DNA of 32,116 nt from an uncultured Pyrinomonadaceae bacterium (GTDB lineage: Bacteria > Acidobacteriota > Blastocatellia > Pyrinomonadales > Pyrinomonadaceae), in assembly GCA_902805935.1 (NCBI GenBank), contig CADCUR010000154.1, forward strand, positions 1-32,116, written 5' to 3'. Numbering within the stretch: the first letter of the stretch is position 1; each line of letters opens with the position of its first letter. The translations under genes and the position numbers were made by a program. The notes below the pieces were generated by a model, which saw only the letters and a list, made by a program, of their open reading frames with translations, did no database searches and had not been told where the DNA came from. Shown here piece after piece: positions 1-9,564 of this stretch.

Positions 1-1
1 A

Positions 2-166
2 ATAACTGCGAATAGTTTCGAGATCAACTAGCGTATCTTCGACGACATCATGCAGCAGTCCGGTGGAGACGCTCGTTTCGTCGAGCCGCATATCGGCTAA
101 AATGTCGGCGACCTCCAGTGGATGAACAAGATACGGTTCGCCCGAAGCGCGCTTCTGTCCGCGATG
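2..166 (-). pseudogene. rel: Inverted N-terminal HD-domain segment of rel
   Basis: Read on the minus strand from 166 down to 2, this gives 55 uninterrupted residues: HRGQKRASGEPY, LVHPLEVADILADMR, then LLHDVVEDTLVDLETIRSY. These are the canonical Rel hydrolase residues that should lie immediately upstream of the forward segment VRDEITRLVDGL. The leftover base at nt 1 fits the first base of the expected Phe codon. Upstream of the His codon the minus frame meets a stop, so the segment is not a separate gene. Only about four residues would be missing between the two pieces in an uninterrupted Rel. The junction GTCCGCGATG (157-166) suits both readings, so microhomology of up to about 10 nt is possible. 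Confidence 0.9.
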
Positions 167-2100
167 AAATTACGCGCCTCGTTGACGGCTTAACCAAAAT
201 CGCGCACATCAGCAATCTCTCGAAAGAAAAACAGCAAGCCGAAAACGTCCGCAAAATGGTATTAGCGATGATCACTGACGTTCGCGTCGTGCTGATCAAA
301 CTCGCCGACCGTCTGCACAATATGCGGACGATGCAGTTTTTAAAGCCGGAAAAGCGCGCTCGCATTTCGCAGGAAACTTTAGATATTTACGCGCCAATCG
401 CTCATCGCTTGGGGATGGGAAAGGTGCGCAGCGAACTTGAGGATTTGTCGTTCCAGAATCTATACCCGGAAGAATACCGAAAACTTTCGATGGAAGTCGA
501 AGCGCGCCGCACGGAACTCGAAGCGGCGCTCGAAAAGATAACCGATTTAATCAAAACAAAATTAAACGAGAACGACGTTCCGTTTATTGAAGTTCAAGGG
601 CGCGTCAAACGTCTTTACTCACTTTGGAAAAAATTGAAAAAGCGCAAGCTGACGATTGAAGAAGTTTACGATTTAATCGCCGCCCGCATCATCACGCCAA
701 ACGATAAAAAAAATTGTTATCTTGCTTTGAGCGTAGTTCATGACATTTGGACTCCAGTCCCCGAACGCTTTAAAGATTGGATCGGAAACCCGCGCGACAA
801 CCTTTATCAATCGCTGCACACATCGGTCATCAACGACAACGGACAGTCGTTTGAAGTGCAGATTCGCACCGAAGAAATGCACCACGTCGCCGAAGAAGGC
901 GTGGCGGCGCATTGGAAATACAAGGAAAGCAAACTCGGCAAACGCGAAGAAGACGCGAGTCTCGACGAGCTTCGCAAGACGGTCGAAAAACTTCTTCTGC
1001 CGCTCGTCGAGACGACGCAGGACGCCGAAGATTCGGAAGATTTCATCGAATCGTTAAAGCTCGATTTGTATCCGAAAGACGTTTACGCATTTACGCCGAT
1101 GGGCAAAATCATACAGCTTCCGCGCGGGGCGACGCCGCTCGATTTCGCGTATGCGATTCACTCGGAAGTCGGCGACACCTGCACGGGAGCGAAAATAAAA
1201 GGGCGCATTGTGCCGCTTAGAACCGAACTGCAAAACGGCGATGTCGTCGAGATTTTAACCACGCCGAATTCCAAACCGTCGCGCGACTGGCTCAATTACG
1301 CTGTCACGGCGAAAGCCAGAAACCGCATTCGTCACTGGATTGCCGATCAGCAGCGGGTCGAGTCAATCGAAATCGGACGCAAACTGCTTGAAAAAGAAGC
1401 CGACAAGTTCCGGCTCGCGCCCAAAAAACTCCTAAACAACGACGACGAATTGAAACGCATCGCCAACGAATACGGATTGGGCAGAGCCGAAGATTTAATG
1501 GCGTCAATCGGTTACGGCAAAACGCTGCCGCGCAACGTTTTGGCAAAGTTTCTCGGCGCGGAAAAATTCGCCGAACTCGACCCGGAAAAGAAAAAGGAAA
1601 CGCGCCTTGAGAGCAGCGTCAAAGCCGTTAAAAAGTTTATCGGTTTGGGCGAGGACGCGATTATCGTCAAAGGCGTGGACAATCTTCTGACGACGCGCGC
1701 CCGCTGCTGCAATCCGCTGCGCGGCGAAGAAATCATCGGTTATATTTCGCTCGGCAAAGGAATTGTCGTTCACAACAAGCGCTGCAATAACGTTCAGCAG
1801 CTAATGGTCAACCGCGACCGCATCGTTGACGTAGAGTGGGCGAAAGGCGACGGCAAGGAAATCCAGTCGGTCAGGCTTTTAGCCACAACGGAAAACCGAA
1901 CGGGAATGCTCGCCGGTATCACCAATGCAATTGCCGAAATTAAAACCGGTATCCGTGACGCCCGCGCCGAAGTTTCAAAAAACGACCGTGGTTTAATTGA
2001 AGTTACTATTGAAGTTTTCGACAAAAAGCATCTTGATAAAGTGGTAACTTCAGTTCAGCAAGTGCCGGGCGTGATTGCCGTCGAGCGGGTAAATTATTAA
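157..2100 (+). CDS. rel: Bifunctional (p)ppGpp synthetase/hydrolase Rel (RelA/SpoT family), 5'-truncated by an inversion
   Basis: Makes and degrades the stringent-response alarmone (p)ppGpp. In order, the forward frame holds the second half of the HD hydrolase domain (DEITRLVDGLTKI, then LIKLADRLHNMRT with the late metal-binding Asp), the synthetase domain (VYDLIAARI, RFKDWIGNP, YQSLHT, EVQIRT), a TGS domain (DVYAFTPMGKI...), a zinc-finger-like segment with a CC pair (RARCCNPLRGEE, HNKRC) and a C-terminal ACT domain. The family is usually about 720-750 residues; 647 are readable here. A GTG at 118 would open the frame, but codons 118-156 are antisense of the inverted 5' piece, so that start is an artefact and true coding begins near 157. 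The missing N-terminal HD residues lie on the opposite strand at 2-166. Confidence 0.9.
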   Translation, partial: VRDEITRLVDGLTKIAHISNLSKEKQQAENVRKMVLAMITDVRVVLIKLADRLHNMRTMQFLKPEKRARISQETLDIYAPIAHRLGMGKVRSELEDLSFQNLYPEEYRKLSMEVEARRTELEAALEKITDLIKTKLNENDVPFIEVQGRVKRLYSLWKKLKKRKLTIEEVYDLIAARIITPNDKKNCYLALSVVHDIWTPVPERFKDWIGNPRDNLYQSLHTSVINDNGQSFEVQIRTEEMHHVAEEGVAAHWKYKESKLGKREEDASLDELRKTVEKLLLPLVETTQDAEDSEDFIESLKLDLYPKDVYAFTPMGKIIQLPRGATPLDFAYAIHSEVGDTCTGAKIKGRIVPLRTELQNGDVVEILTTPNSKPSRDWLNYAVTAKARNRIRHWIADQQRVESIEIGRKLLEKEADKFRLAPKKLLNNDDELKRIANEYGLGRAEDLMASIGYGKTLPRNVLAKFLGAEKFAELDPEKKKETRLESSVKAVKKFIGLGEDAIIVKGVDNLLTTRARCCNPLRGEEIIGYISLGKGIVVHNKRCNNVQQLMVNRDRIVDVEWAKGDGKEIQSVRLLATTENRTGMLAGITNAIAEIKTGIRDARAEVSKNDRGLIEVTIEVFDKKHLDKVVTSVQQVPGVIAVERVNY

Positions 2101-2272
2101 AAGAATAAATGAAAAAGTAAGAAATGTGTTGCCAATAAACTTGCCGCTCGCCGACAGTTTCGTTCTTTATTCATCCTTTAGTGTTCATCCCTTATTTTGC
2201 TTTTTGCTTCACATCTGCTAAAATTCGCCTTTTGCTTTAATAAACGAAAACTAAACATAGGCGAAACTATTT

Positions 2273-2650
2273 GTGAAAGAAACAATTTCAACTGAAAATG
2301 CGCCGGGCGCAATCGGACCGTATTCGCAGGCTGTCAAAGCGGGGAATATGATTTTTTGTTCGGGGCAAATTCCGATTGATCCGGCGACAAGCGAATTCGT
2401 CTCGAATGACGTGGCGGAACAGACCAGACAAGTTTTGAAAAACTTGAGCGCGGTTTTAAAAGCAGCAGGAACCAATTTGAACAATGTCGTTAAGACGACT
2501 GTGTTTCTCGCGGATATGAATGACTTTACGGCGATGAACGAAGTTTACGCCGAGTTTTTCAGCGACAACAAACCGGCGCGGGCGACCGTGCAGGCGGCGC
2601 GTCTGCCGCGCGACGCGCGAGTCGAGATTGAATGCATAGCCGTTTTGTAG
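2273..2650 (+). CDS. ridA: RidA family reactive imine/enamine deaminase
   Basis: RidA (YjgF/YER057c/UK114) proteins hydrolyse reactive enamine/imine intermediates released by PLP enzymes, protecting the cytosol. The protein is 125 residues, the usual family length, with [22 protein letters not shown] at the N-terminus written across residues 13-34 and the substrate-binding Arg in [13 protein letters not shown], followed by VEIECIAVL at the end. The start is GTG at 2273, with only a weak purine stretch upstream. It stands alone between rel (172 nt gap) and the convergent L28 gene. Family membership is clear; the physiological substrate cannot be read from sequence. Confidence 0.93.
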   Translation: MKETISTENAPGAIGPYSQAVKAGNMIFCSGQIPIDPATSEFVSNDVAEQTRQVLKNLSAVLKAAGTNLNNVVKTTVFLADMNDFTAMNEVYAEFFSDNKPARATVQAARLPRDARVEIECIAVL

Positions 2651-2701
2651 TTTCAACTTCCGGGTTTTAAATTTTGGGTTAAACCCGTTAATTTGAAATC
2701 T

Positions 2702-2744
2702 AAAAGAAAAGCCAAACGTTGGGAGAAAAACCCGTACGCTTGGC
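2702..2744 (-). terminator. Intrinsic terminator of rpmB
   Basis: On the minus strand GCCAAGCGTACGGG pairs with CCCAACGTTTGGC (one mismatch and one bulge) around a short loop, followed by a T-rich tract ending near 2702. It lies just downstream of the L28 gene and faces the convergent ridA. Confidence 0.7.
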
Positions 2745-2776
2745 AACTAAAAATAAAAGTTTTGTTTCTAAAAGAT

Positions 2777-2971
2777 TTACGCCGCTTTGACAACTTTGCC
2801 GCCCTTAATACAGCGGGTGCAAACTTTTTGTCGCTGGTTGCCGCCGGTCGGCATCTGAACGCGAACCGATTGCAGATTCGGGTTGAACCGCCGCCGCGTT
2901 TTGTTGTTCGCGTGTGAAACATTATTTCCGAATTGCGGACCTTTGCCGCAGACATCGCATCGTTTTGCCAT
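2777..2971 (-). CDS. rpmB: 50S ribosomal protein L28
   Basis: Structural protein of the large ribosomal subunit. It has 64 residues and begins [20 protein letters not shown], with the basic [16 protein letters not shown] core typical of L28. Two CxxC pairs (CDVC near the start, CTRC near the end) mark it as a zinc-binding C+ form. The minus-strand start is preceded by a strong GGAGG ribosome-binding site. It is a single gene, divergent from the SurA-like lipoprotein gene and followed by its own terminator hairpin. Confidence 0.96.
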   Translation of the reverse strand: MAKRCDVCGKGPQFGNNVSHANNKTRRRFNPNLQSVRVQMPTGGNQRQKVCTRCIKGGKVVKAA

Positions 2972-3115
2972 AATAATTTAGCCTCCAAAAATAATAACGA
3001 GGTAGATAATAAAAGAGTTTTTCGGTTAAACTCGAAAACAAGTTTTATAACAAAGATAGACGGGTTAAGTCAAGTAATGATCAGACAAGTTAATTACCAA
3101 GGAGTAAAAGCCATA

Positions 3116-4333
3116 GTGCATAATTCTAATTACAAAATTTTTTCAATCGCCTTTTTAGCAATCGCCGCATTCGCTTTAAACGCCTGTACGGGAAACACGC
3201 CGGGAGGTTCGCCGATTACGGGCAGCGTTGATAATGAGACTGCTGCGAGCGTTAACGGCAAAGCCATAAAATTGCAGGAAATCGAGCGCGTCATCAAACA
3301 GCAGGGACAGGGACAGGAAGGCAGGCTTTCGCCGCTCGAACTCGCGCAGACGCGTCTGCAGGTTCTCGAAAGTTTGATTCAACAGGAAGTGATGTATCAA
3401 AAAGCCGAAAAGGAAGGAACAGTCCCGACCGATGAACAGATAACGGCAGAATTAAACAAACGCAAAACCGCAAGCGGAATGTCGCAGGAAGAGTTTGACA
3501 GGAAAATGAAAGAAGCCAATGAGACCGAGGCTTCGCTTCGTGAAACGATCAAAAAAGGTCTGGCGATTCAGAATCTGACCGAGCGCATTACCGGCAAAAT
3601 CGAGCCGCCGAAAGACAGCGAAATCGAAGCGTTCTACGCCGGCAACAAAGAAGCGTTCGTTAAGAAGAAAGGAGTGAAGATTGCGGCAATCATTATTGAC
3701 CCAACCAATAGCGGTCAGGGTGATACGACGACCAACGAACAAGAAGCAATTATAAAAGCCAAGCAGATAATCGGACAAGTTCAACAACCGGCTTCAGATT
3801 TCGCCCAGCTTGCCAGAGAAAACAGCGAAGACCAGAGCCGTTTGCAAGGCGGCGATTTAGGCTATGTTTCCGAAGAACAGTTGAGGCAAGGTTTTTCTCC
3901 GCAGCTCGCCGCGGCTTTGATGGACCCGAAATTTCCGATTGGACAAGTCACAGGCTTACAGGCACAGGGCAAGTATTTTATTATTAAACTTCAAGAACGC
4001 AGCGACAAAGACGAAAATCTAACGCTCGAAAGCCCCGGAATTCGCCAGCAGGTTACTGATTCTTTAATCAACGCCCGCAAACAATTGCTTGCCGCTTCCT
4101 ATCAAGCGACGGCGATGAACGAAGCGAAGATTGAGAATTTTTTGGCGAAAAAAGTCGTTGAAAATCCGAACGAATTGAGCGGCGCGCGTCCGGCGGGCGC
4201 GGCAACGCCGACACCGGCAAACGCTAATACGAACGCCAATACAAATGTTAATGCCAATACAAACACTAACGGCAATGCAAATGCGAACGTCAACGCAAAC
4301 ACTCGAACGAACGCCAACGCTAATGGCAGATAA
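3116..4333 (+). CDS. SurA-like peptidyl-prolyl isomerase lipoprotein with Asn-rich tail
   Basis: Predicted envelope folding chaperone. The GTG at 3116 is chosen because AAGGAG lies 11 nt upstream and it gives a compact lipoprotein signal (HNSNYKIFSIAFLAIAAFALNAC) ending in the lipobox LNAC. In-frame ATGs further upstream, and the frame extending to 2933, would lengthen the signal or overlap rpmB. After a SurA_N-like helical region (VNGKAIKLQEIERVIKQQG, then TRLQVLESLIQQEVM) comes a parvulin/PpiC rotamase domain at about residues 180-300 (FAQLARENSEDQSRLQGGDLGYV). The last ~40 residues are a low-complexity Asn/Ala/Thr tail. 405 residues in total. Whether the isomerase is active cannot be told from the motifs alone. 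Confidence 0.88.
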   Translation: MHNSNYKIFSIAFLAIAAFALNACTGNTPGGSPITGSVDNETAASVNGKAIKLQEIERVIKQQGQGQEGRLSPLELAQTRLQVLESLIQQEVMYQKAEKEGTVPTDEQITAELNKRKTASGMSQEEFDRKMKEANETEASLRETIKKGLAIQNLTERITGKIEPPKDSEIEAFYAGNKEAFVKKKGVKIAAIIIDPTNSGQGDTTTNEQEAIIKAKQIIGQVQQPASDFAQLARENSEDQSRLQGGDLGYVSEEQLRQGFSPQLAAALMDPKFPIGQVTGLQAQGKYFIIKLQERSDKDENLTLESPGIRQQVTDSLINARKQLLAASYQATAMNEAKIENFLAKKVVENPNELSGARPAGAATPTPANANTNANTNVNANTNTNGNANANVNANTRTNANANGR

Positions 4334-4358
4334 TTTACAGACTAGATTGGTTTAAATT

Positions 4359-4399
4359 ATAACGAGTAATCGAAAAAACGGTTGCTCGTTATTTTTCTT
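4359..4399 (+). terminator. Intrinsic terminator after the SurA-like gene, abutting the ABC-F start
   Basis: The arms ATAACGAGTAATCG (4359-4372) and CGGTTGCTCGTTAT (4379-4392) form a 14-bp stem with two G-U pairs around an A6 loop, followed by TTTTCTT. The ATG of the ABC-F gene begins only 4 nt after the T tract. Confidence 0.85.
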
Positions 4400-4403
4400 A
4401 AAA

Positions 4404-6317
4404 ATGCTTTTTCGACTTTCCGACATTTACAAATCATACGGCGGCGCTGAGATTTTGCGCGGCGTTTCATTTCAAATCAACCGAGAGGAAAAAGTCGGAC
4501 TTGTCGGGCGCAACGGCGCGGGCAAGACGACGGTTTTCCGTATCATCACCGGCGAAGAATCGGCGGATTCAGGCGAAGTTCATAAACTCAACAATTTGAA
4601 AATCGGACTTCTCCAACAGCATATTGATTTCACCGAAAACGAAACGGTTCACACCGCCGCGTTGTCGGCTTTTCAAAGACTGCACGATATCGAAGCCGAA
4701 ATGCGGCGTTTGGAAATCGAGATGGCGGAAAATTTCAGCGAAGAGATTTTAGAAAAATACGCTGAACTGCAAACCGAATTCGAGCAGTCGGACGGTTTTA
4801 CATACACGGCGCGAGCCGAAGCGATTCTACTCGGTTTGGGTTTTACGAAAGAGACCTGGAATACACCGACGAATAATCTTTCGGGCGGGCAAAAAAATCG
4901 TCTCGGAATGGCGCGTCTGCTCTTGTCGAATCCAGACATTCTGCTGCTCGACGAACCGACAAATCATCTGGATGTCGGCGCGGTCGAGTGGCTGGAAAAC
5001 TTTTTGCAAAATTACGAAACGGCGTTCGTTATCATCAGCCACGACCGTTATTTTCTCGACCGCACGTGCCGCCGTATTATCGAAATCGAAAAAGGCAGAG
5101 CCGTGACCTACAAGGGAAATTACTCGCAGTTTCTGGTCGAACGCGAGGAACGGCGCGAACAGCAGCAGCGCGAGTTTGAAAACCAGCAGTCGTTTATCGC
5201 CAAAAACGAAGAATTCATCCGAAAAAACCTCGCCGGACAAAAAACGAAAATGGCGAAATCGCGCCGCAATATGCTCGAACGATTAGAGCGAGTCGAAGCC
5301 GTCTCGGTTGACCGGGCGAGCGGAAATTTTAATTTAAGACGAGTCGAACGCGCCGGGCTGAACGTTCTGACGGCGGAAGATTTAGCAATCGGTTACGGCG
5401 AAAAAGCTCTTGCCAAAAATATAAATTTCACGCTCAATCGCGGCGAATGTCTTGGAATTATCGGCGGCAACGGCACGGGCAAAACCACTTTTCTGAAAAC
5501 GATTCTCGGCAGACAGCGCGAACTGGCGGGCGCATTGCGTTGGGGAACGAAAACCAACATCGGTTATTACGCGCAGAATTTGGAAGATTTGGACGCCCGC
5601 AACGAAATCATACAGGAAATTCGCCGCGTCGCGCCGACGGCGGATAACGGCGAGCTACGCGGATTTTTAGCGAGATTTTTGTTTGTTGGCGAAGACATAT
5701 TCAAACGAGTCGAGGATTTGTCCGGTGGCGAAAAGGGGAGATTGGCATTGGCAAAATTGATTTATTCGGGCGTCAACGTGCTGGTCTTGGACGAGCCGAC
5801 GAATCATCTCGACATTCCTTCGCGCGAAGCACTCGAAAGCGCGCTCGAAAGTTACCCGGGAACGATTCTCGCCGTCAGCCACGACCGCTATTTTCTCGAT
5901 CAAATCGCCACGCAGATTTTATCCTTTGAAGCGGACGGCGCGACTGAAATTTTCGACGGAAATTATTCCGAGTTTCACGATTGGCGGGAAGCACAAAGTC
6001 CGAAGGCTGCCGATTTGGGATTTGGGACTACAGCAGATTTCGGATTTCAAGACGAAGACCGGAGACCAAAGACCGAAGACCGTCTTTCAAAAAACCAGCG
6101 GCAGAATATCGAAAAGCGTATCAAGGAAATCGAAAAAGAGATTCCGCAATTGGAAGAGAAACTCGGCAAGTTCGCCGCGCGGATGACCGCGCCGGATGCG
6201 GCGGCAAATCACGAAGCTCTACAGCGAGTCTCCGCCGAATACGAAGAAACTCAAAAACAAATTCACACACTCTATGCCGAATGGGAAAATTTAGAGTCAA
6301 TGCTCGACGGCGAATAA
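4404..6317 (+). CDS. ABC-F family ATP-binding protein carrying a repeat-derived insertion
   Basis: Soluble tandem-ATPase ABC-F protein of the Uup/YdiF type; family members act on the ribosome as translation factors rather than transporters. Domain 1 has Walker A GRNGAGKTT, signature LSGGQKNRLGMARLL and Walker B DILLLDEPTNHLD. The linker helical region is rich in Arg/Glu/Gln. Domain 2 has GGNGTGKTT, LSGGEKGRLALAKL and VLVLDEPTNHLD. A C-terminal coiled coil spans about residues 565-637. Residues ~535-560 (ADLGFGTTADFGF, then [10 protein letters not shown]) are encoded by a 79-nt repeat also found in the aldehyde dehydrogenase gene; they fall in the linker between domain 2 and the coiled coil. 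There are no membrane segments. The exact subfamily and any antibiotic-resistance role are unknown. Confidence 0.92.
   Translation: MLFRLSDIYKSYGGAEILRGVSFQINREEKVGLVGRNGAGKTTVFRIITGEESADSGEVHKLNNLKIGLLQQHIDFTENETVHTAALSAFQRLHDIEAEMRRLEIEMAENFSEEILEKYAELQTEFEQSDGFTYTARAEAILLGLGFTKETWNTPTNNLSGGQKNRLGMARLLLSNPDILLLDEPTNHLDVGAVEWLENFLQNYETAFVIISHDRYFLDRTCRRIIEIEKGRAVTYKGNYSQFLVEREERREQQQREFENQQSFIAKNEEFIRKNLAGQKTKMAKSRRNMLERLERVEAVSVDRASGNFNLRRVERAGLNVLTAEDLAIGYGEKALAKNINFTLNRGECLGIIGGNGTGKTTFLKTILGRQRELAGALRWGTKTNIGYYAQNLEDLDARNEIIQEIRRVAPTADNGELRGFLARFLFVGEDIFKRVEDLSGGEKGRLALAKLIYSGVNVLVLDEPTNHLDIPSREALESALESYPGTILAVSHDRYFLDQIATQILSFEADGATEIFDGNYSEFHDWREAQSPKAADLGFGTTADFGFQDEDRRPKTEDRLSKNQRQNIEKRIKEIEKEIPQLEEKLGKFAARMTAPDAAANHEALQRVSAEYEETQKQIHTLYAEWENLESMLDGE
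6006..6084 (+). repeat. Repeat copy A (79 nt), in frame inside the ABC-F gene
   Basis: Aligns without gaps to 10924-11002 at 66 of 79 positions. The left half is built on GATTTGG-type heptamers around ACTACAGC; the right half is four GACCGAA-type heptamers ending in GACCGTC. Bases 6011-6048 match the minus strand of 14732-14695 at 36 of 38 positions. The encoded peptide follows the pattern [25 protein letters not shown], described here by pattern. Confidence 0.9.
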
Positions 6318-6336
6318 TCTCGAAAGCGAAGAATAA

Positions 6337-6405
6337 GGCGGAAGCCGGCACAAAACGGGAGTGGGTGGTTAAAGCGTGCGCCCTTACTTCGTGTCGGCTT
6401 CCGCC
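6337..6405. terminator. Inverted repeat between convergent ABC-F and guaB genes
   Basis: GGCGGAAGCCGGCA (6337-6350) pairs with TGTCGGCTTCCGCC (6392-6405): 14 bp with one G-U/mismatch and a 41-nt loop. It sits in the short convergent gap, so a bidirectional terminator role is plausible, although no strong T tract follows either arm. Confidence 0.5.
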
Positions 6406-6424
6406 CTTTATATAGAATCAACCT

Positions 6425-7900
<1,476 letters not shown>

Positions 7901-7906
7901 TTATAC

Positions 7907-7933
7907 AAAAAAGCCCGCACTTTTTCGGCGGGC
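7907..7933 (-). terminator. Intrinsic terminator between rodZ-like gene and guaB
   Basis: On the minus strand GCCCGC (7933-7928) and GCGGGC (7918-7913) form a GC-rich stem around CGAAAAAGT, followed by six T (7912-7907). It terminates the upstream RodZ-like transcript and directly precedes the guaB start. Confidence 0.85.
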
Positions 7934-7994
7934 GCACATTTATCCTTTTATTATCGGTTATAAATTTTGACTTGTAAAAAAGCCGCATAACTTT

Positions 7995-8819
7995 TTACCT
8001 CGGTGCGGCGGCGCGACTGATTTGTCCGCTTTCCCAAACCTGTCTCAGATTCTCGTCGTTAATTTCAAATTCGATCACGTTGCGATTCGGATTCTCGGTT
8101 GGCAAGACGATTGTTTTATCGTTGATAAGCAACTGCACATTACGCGCCTGCGCTTTGGCATAACTCAAGCGCAAACTTTTTTTCGGCTGCAAAATGCGCG
8201 GCGCGTCAGGCGTGACATCTCCATTTTGCCGTGTGCCATCGGTCATCGAAACGAGCGAGACCCGATTCTTCAATGCCCTGAACTCGACTTTCAAATCGTT
8301 CATTGAAACTGTTCCTGCGGCGGGCGACGCAGCGGCGTTCGTGTTTGGCAGAGTTATATTGGCAATCGAATCGGCGTTTGCATTAACCGCCGTATTGGTC
8401 GCCGCCGGCTGCGTCGAAGCCGGCTCGATGTATTTGAGCAGCGTCAGAATTCCCGCGACCATCAACGCCAGAATCACGCCCGCGGAAATAATCGTCGTCA
8501 ATCTTGATGACGAAGAATGACGGTCATTGGTTAAAACTTCGGGACGATAAGTTTTCGGTTCGTCAACGATTTGATTATCCTGATTGGCAACCAGCCGCGC
8601 GTAATCCTGTAGAGCTTCCTGCTCGTCAACGCCGACGGATCTGGCGAATGATTTGACGAAACCTTTGTTGAAAATTCCGCCCGGCAGCGTTCGGTAGTCG
8701 TCACGCTCGATTGACTCGATGTAGAGCGCAGAAATGCGCGTCTGTTCAGCTACTTCGCTAATGGTAGTGCCGCGTTCTTCACGGGCTTGCCGCAATTTCT
8801 CGCCGAGAGTTAATGACAT
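7995..8819 (-). CDS. RodZ-like helix-turn-helix membrane protein
   Basis: RodZ-type proteins link the MreB cytoskeleton to cell-wall synthesis. The protein (274 residues) has an N-terminal HTH_25 domain (LGEKLRQAREERGTTISEVAEQT, IESIERDDYRTLPGGIFNKGFVKSFAR, each a family hallmark) at about residues 3-75, one transmembrane helix near residues 107-127 (IISAGVILALMVAGILTLL), an Asn/Ala/Thr-rich periplasmic linker, and a C-terminal DUF4115-like beta domain (LKVEFRALKNRVSLVSMTDG... RLSYAKAQ... VIEFEINDENL). The same architecture is found in other bacterial cytoskeletal RodZ homologues. It is divergent from the microcompartment island and separated from guaB by a terminator. Confidence 0.85.
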   Translation of the reverse strand: MSLTLGEKLRQAREERGTTISEVAEQTRISALYIESIERDDYRTLPGGIFNKGFVKSFARSVGVDEQEALQDYARLVANQDNQIVDEPKTYRPEVLTNDRHSSSSRLTTIISAGVILALMVAGILTLLKYIEPASTQPAATNTAVNANADSIANITLPNTNAAASPAAGTVSMNDLKVEFRALKNRVSLVSMTDGTRQNGDVTPDAPRILQPKKSLRLSYAKAQARNVQLLINDKTIVLPTENPNRNVIEFEINDENLRQVWESGQISRAAAPR

Positions 8820-9032
8820 TTAATTGGTGTTCCGAATGCGCTAAAAGATTTGCCAAAATAAAACCGGTCCTAGTCTTGAAATATATCTTTGTTAAAGCGC
8901 GTGTGTCAATGCTTTTAGTTGATTTTCCCGGTTTCTCCGGCTTGCTTCTTGCGCCGCCCGCGTGATACGTTTAGCCTTTATTTTCATCTTGAATTAAAAT
9001 TATCAAACAATCAAAAAAGAGAGGAGTAAACA

Positions 9033-9431
9033 ATGAGTTTGGAAGCACTCGGAATGGTTGAAACCAAAGGTTTTGTCGGCGCGGTCGAAGCGGCTGACGC
9101 GATGGTCAAGGCGGCGAACGTCGAGTTAATCGGCAAGGAATATATCGGCGCGGGTTACGTTACGATTTTCGTGCGCGGCGATGTCGGCGCGGTCAAAGCA
9201 GCGACCGATGCGGGCGCGGCGGCGGCGCGTCGCGTCGGCGAACTCGTTTCGGTTCACGTTATTCCGCGTCCGCACGGCGAAGTCGAGCGCGTGCTGCCGA
9301 AAGGCGTCGGTTACAGTCCTGACGAAAAAGCGCTTCAGGGCGGCGGTTCGCGCGGACAGCTCGGCGCGGGCGGCGCCAATGCGGGAAATGAAATCTCGGT
9401 GAACGACAGAAACAAATCGAGGACGAAGTAA
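9033..9431 (+). CDS. Bacterial microcompartment shell protein, BMC-H, with C-terminal extension
   Basis: Hexameric shell protein of a protein-bounded organelle. Residues 1 to about 88 are a single BMC (Pfam BMC) domain: [29 protein letters not shown], the [15 protein letters not shown] helix and HVIPRPH strand end. It is the EutM/PduA-type single-domain class. The remaining ~42 residues ([19 protein letters not shown], then a Gly/Asn-rich basic tail) are not part of the conserved fold. A strong GAGGAG lies 6 nt before the ATG. First gene of a four-gene island with an acylating aldehyde dehydrogenase and a second BMC-H protein; no pentameric (BMC-P) or trimeric (BMC-T) shell gene is seen in the window. 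Confidence 0.95.
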   Translation: MSLEALGMVETKGFVGAVEAADAMVKAANVELIGKEYIGAGYVTIFVRGDVGAVKAATDAGAAAARRVGELVSVHVIPRPHGEVERVLPKGVGYSPDEKALQGGGSRGQLGAGGANAGNEISVNDRNKSRTK

Positions 9432-9438
9432 TTGGCGA

Positions 9439-9551
9439 TTTTCAACTAGCGATTGGCGATTGAATAATCCATCGTGATTGATAATTTACATTACTTTAAG
9501 AAGCTCAAATATTTGAGCGAAAAACCAAATCGCAAATCGCTAGTTGAAAAT
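9439..9551. repeat. Heptamer inverted repeat between BMC-H and aldehyde dehydrogenase
   Basis: The arm at 9439-9462 (ATTTTCAACTAGCGATTGGC then GATT) pairs with 9528-9551 at 23 of 24 positions. The arms contain tandem GCGATTG heptamers. The loop holds a perfect 16-nt palindrome, GCTCAAATATTTGAGC (9503-9518). The right arm ends 13 nt before the dehydrogenase ATG and could hide its ribosome-binding region. Confidence 0.85.
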
Positions 9552-9564
9552 TGAAAATCTAAGA

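Noticed and set aside
118-156. GTG 118 as the start of rel
   Set aside because: Its first 13 codons are the antisense of the inverted HD-domain segment, so the start is produced by the inversion.
2933-3115. Longer N-terminus for the SurA-like protein
   Set aside because: It overlaps rpmB on the other strand and would bury the lipoprotein signal; GTG 3116 has a good ribosome-binding site.
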